Assembly (NCBI GenBank): GCA_913044085.1
Contig: CAJWNW010000005.1
Span: 1 to 30,218 of the forward strand
Direction: 5' to 3'
Length of the DNA stretch: 30,218 nt
Source of the DNA: an uncultured Flavobacteriaceae bacterium
GTDB lineage: Bacteria > Bacteroidota > Bacteroidia > Flavobacteriales > Flavobacteriaceae
The translations under genes and the position numbers were made by a program. Position 1 is the stretch's first letter. Every line of letters starts with the position of its first letter. Below are positions 28,189-30,218 of the stretch, piece after piece. The notes below the pieces were generated by a model that worked only from the letters and a program-made list of their open reading frames with translations, searched no databases and was not told where the DNA came from.

Positions 28189-29736
28189 ATGAACAAAGAA
28201 TTAATAATTCGATCCAATTCAGACAATGTTGATTTTGCCTTATTAAAAGAAGGTAAACTTATTGAATATCAAAAGGATAAGGATAATAATAAATTTTCTG
28301 TTGGCGATGTGTTTATCGCCAAAGTTAGAAAGTCTATTCCTGGACTGAATGCCGCATTTGTAAATGTAGGCTATCAAAAAGATGCATTTTTGCATTACCA
28401 CGATTTAGGTCCAAAACTCCCTTCTTTAATGAAATTCATGAAACGTGTAAGCACAGGTAAACAAAATGATTTTTCTCTAAAGGATTTTCCATATGAGAAA
28501 GACATTCACAAAGACGGTAAAATTGATCAGGCTATAAAAACCAATCAAACATTGTTGGTGCAAATTGTGAAAGAACCTATATCCACAAAAGGTCCAAGAA
28601 TAAGTTCAGAGATTTCTTTTGCTGGGCGCTACTTGGTTTTAGTTCCTTTTTCAAATCGTATTTCTATTTCACAAAAAATAGAAAGCCGTGCCGAAAAAGA
28701 ACGCCTCAAGCGATTGGTGAAGAGCATCGCTCCAAAAGGTTTTGGAGTCATTATTAGAACAGTTGCTACGGGTCAAAAAGTTGCAGAATTAGATAGAGAT
28801 TTACAAAATCTTTATCGCAAATGGGAAGATGTGTGTAAACGCATACCCAATGCACACACCCCTAGTAAAGTTCTTGGAGAGATGAATAAAGCTTCTTCAA
28901 TTTTGAGAGATATTTTCAATGACAGCTTCACAAAAATTAATGTAGACAACATTGATCTTTGTGCAAAAATCAAAGACTATATTTTTGAAATAGCACCTCA
29001 CAAGGAAAATATTGTAAAATTTTACAATTCCAAAACACCAATTTTTGAAAAGTATGGTATAGAGCGTCAAATTAAAGTTTCATTTGGTCAAACAGTTCGT
29101 TTGCCTAAAGGCGCTTATTTAATTATAGAACATACCGAAGCCCTTCATGTTGTGGATGTCAATAGTGGCAATAGAACCAGTAAAGAAAGAAACCAAGAAG
29201 ATACAGCCATTGAAGTCAATATGATTGCAGCTACAGAGCTTGCAAGACAGTTCAGACTTCGGGATATGGGCGGTATCATTGTGGTCGATTTTATTGACAT
29301 GAACAATGCTCAGAACCGGAGAAAACTTTTCAACCACCTAAGAGATGAAATGAAGGAGGATCGCGCCAAACACAAAATCTTGCCCCCTAGTAAGTTTGGC
29401 CTTATTCAAATAACACGTCAGCGTGTTCGTCCAGAGATGTATATCAAAACGAAAGAGCCCAACCCTAATGGCCCGACTGGCCATGAAGTTGAAGCGCCCA
29501 TTGTTTTGATTGACAAAATCAATCATCAATTAGATTTAATTATTAAAAAAGGCAATAAAAAGGTGACCTTAAACACACATCCTTTTATAGCCGCCTTTAT
29601 AACAAAAGGGTTCCCATCCATAAGATTGAAATGGTTTTTTCAATACAAGGTTTGGGTAAAAATAATGCCAAGAGATGCTTACACATACCTCGAACATCGT
29701 TTTAAAGACGGTCAAGGCAAAACCATTAAATTGTAA
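28189..29736 (+). CDS. rng: ribonuclease G/E family endoribonuclease
   Basis: Enzyme of 515 residues from the ATG at 28189 (MNKELIIRSN). A GTG 69 bases upstream keeps the frame open but lies in the structured leader and adds no family sequence. The S1 RNA-binding region is at about 35-110 (VGDVFIAKVRKSIPGLNAAFVNVGYQKDAFLH), then the 5'-sensor/RNase H-like part. The catalytic core holds Asp323 in VVDVNSG and Asp367 in VVDFIDM, with LRDMGGIIVVDF. The CPxCxG zinc-link motif of E. coli RNase E/G is missing: that position reads KEPNPNGPTGHEVEAP. It has no long C-terminal degradosome scaffold, so it is RNase G-like. It would process rRNA and decay mRNA. A bidirectional terminator follows. Confidence 0.96.
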   Translation: MNKELIIRSNSDNVDFALLKEGKLIEYQKDKDNNKFSVGDVFIAKVRKSIPGLNAAFVNVGYQKDAFLHYHDLGPKLPSLMKFMKRVSTGKQNDFSLKDFPYEKDIHKDGKIDQAIKTNQTLLVQIVKEPISTKGPRISSEISFAGRYLVLVPFSNRISISQKIESRAEKERLKRLVKSIAPKGFGVIIRTVATGQKVAELDRDLQNLYRKWEDVCKRIPNAHTPSKVLGEMNKASSILRDIFNDSFTKINVDNIDLCAKIKDYIFEIAPHKENIVKFYNSKTPIFEKYGIERQIKVSFGQTVRLPKGAYLIIEHTEALHVVDVNSGNRTSKERNQEDTAIEVNMIAATELARQFRLRDMGGIIVVDFIDMNNAQNRRKLFNHLRDEMKEDRAKHKILPPSKFGLIQITRQRVRPEMYIKTKEPNPNGPTGHEVEAPIVLIDKINHQLDLIIKKGNKKVTLNTHPFIAAFITKGFPSIRLKWFFQYKVWVKIMPRDAYTYLEHRFKDGQGKTIKL

Positions 29737-29737
29737 C

Positions 29738-29772
29738 AAAAAAAGCCTCATGCGTCGCATGAGGCTTTTTTT
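29738..29772. terminator. bidirectional terminator between rng and leuB
   Basis: Seven A, a perfect 9-bp stem GCCTCATGC/GCATGAGGC with a GTC loop, then seven T. The structure works on both strands and serves the convergent RNase G and leuB genes. It starts two bases after the rng stop and ends 11 bases before the leuB stop. Confidence 0.92.
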
Positions 29773-29783
29773 GTTTAATTACT

Positions 29784-30218
29784 TTAAATGATTGTTGATT
29801 GTCCCAAGTAAATATTAGAAAAATTTAAATTAGAATCATCTGGATTATTGATGAAATCTTCAATAAAATCGCCGACTTTACTTGTTGTCACATTGTCAAA
29901 TTTGTTATTCAAGTCAGGGGTGGTAATTTGTAATATGAGTGATTTATCCACAGCTTTCCGAATCATTTTGGCTTCTTCATGCAATTCAAAGTGATCGAGC
30001 AGCATCGCAGCCGACAAAATGGAGGCCACTGGATTGGCAATACCTTTTCCAGTCGCTTGTGGATAGGACCCATGTATGGGTTCAAACATGGCATATTTAT
30101 TTCCAACAGAGGCAGAGGCCAATAACCCAATCGAACCTCCAATCACACTGGCTTCGTCACTAATAATGTCTCCAAATAAGTTTTCTGTTAGAATGACATC
30201 AAATTGTTTTGGGTTTTG
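29784..30218 (-). CDS. leuB: 3-isopropylmalate dehydrogenase, C-terminal part
   Basis: The C-terminal 144 residues of LeuB; the 5' part lies beyond the right edge. The first visible residues, NPKQFDVILTENLFGDIISDEA, contain the metal-ligand aspartates of the beta-decarboxylating dehydrogenase family. GSIGLLASASVG and FEPIHGSYPQATGKGIANPVASILSAAMLL, with the NAD-binding GKGIANP loop, follow. LeuB oxidises and decarboxylates 3-isopropylmalate in leucine synthesis. The frame is open up to the last base of the window without a start codon that would fit the family. Isocitrate and tartrate dehydrogenases are relatives, but the motif set and length fit LeuB best. Confidence 0.93.
   Translation of the reverse strand, partial: QNPKQFDVILTENLFGDIISDEASVIGGSIGLLASASVGNKYAMFEPIHGSYPQATGKGIANPVASILSAAMLLDHFELHEEAKMIRKAVDKSLILQITTPDLNNKFDNVTTSKVGDFIEDFINNPDDSNLNFSNIYLGQSTII

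Overview
The window is AT-rich chromosomal DNA from a member of the Bacteroidota, almost certainly the family Flavobacteriaceae. The evidence is the gliding genes gldD and gldE, a type IX secretion (T9SS) type B sorting domain next to a PorP/SprF protein, many lipoproteins with acidic residues after the lipid cysteine, and promoters of the TAnnTTTG type. Shine-Dalgarno sequences are not evident at the starts examined. The content is mostly core genome: I see no phage, insertion sequence, CRISPR array, rRNA or tRNA, and no gene-free stretch longer than about 300 bases.

Layout. Bases 9-1871 (+) hold a DUF5689/choice-of-anchor J surface lipoprotein and a small membrane protein. Bases 1913-9555 (-) are a three-gene T9SS cassette: a 1590-residue secreted modular protein, a PorP/SprF outer-membrane protein and a PorE-like OmpA protein. 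Bases 9729-10940 (+) are hflX. Bases 10937-18192 (-) are a SUF iron-sulfur assembly operon, read in the order sufA-type carrier, sufB, small lipoprotein, sufC, sufD, sufS, small exported protein, sufE, DUF59 (SufT-like), DUF2480. Bases 18294-22828 (-) are four overlapping genes for predicted lipoproteins: a choice-of-anchor B/LVIVD protein, a seven-repeat propeller, an MbnP-like protein and a di-heme cytochrome c peroxidase/MauG-family protein. Bases 22910-23956 (+) are thiL. Bases 23962-27408 (-) are mutY, ssb, gldE and gldD. Bases 27539-29736 (+) are an HU-family protein, a 29-residue basic ribosomal-type protein and RNase G. The 3' end of leuB (-) closes the window.

The genes fall into functional groups. 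The T9SS cassette looks like a secreted protein together with its surface anchor and its peptidoglycan tether. The SUF operon supplies Fe-S clusters; clients inside the window include MutY (4Fe-4S). The four-lipoprotein operon resembles an envelope copper or redox module related to MbnP/MbnH, and I consider it the most promising under-described system here. The leader upstream of RNase G can fold in two mutually exclusive ways and is the best regulatory candidate.

Several starts were chosen downstream of the longest open frame. For sufE and thiL the longer frame runs through a -7 promoter element that lies only four bases before the ATG, which suggests leaderless or nearly leaderless transcripts.
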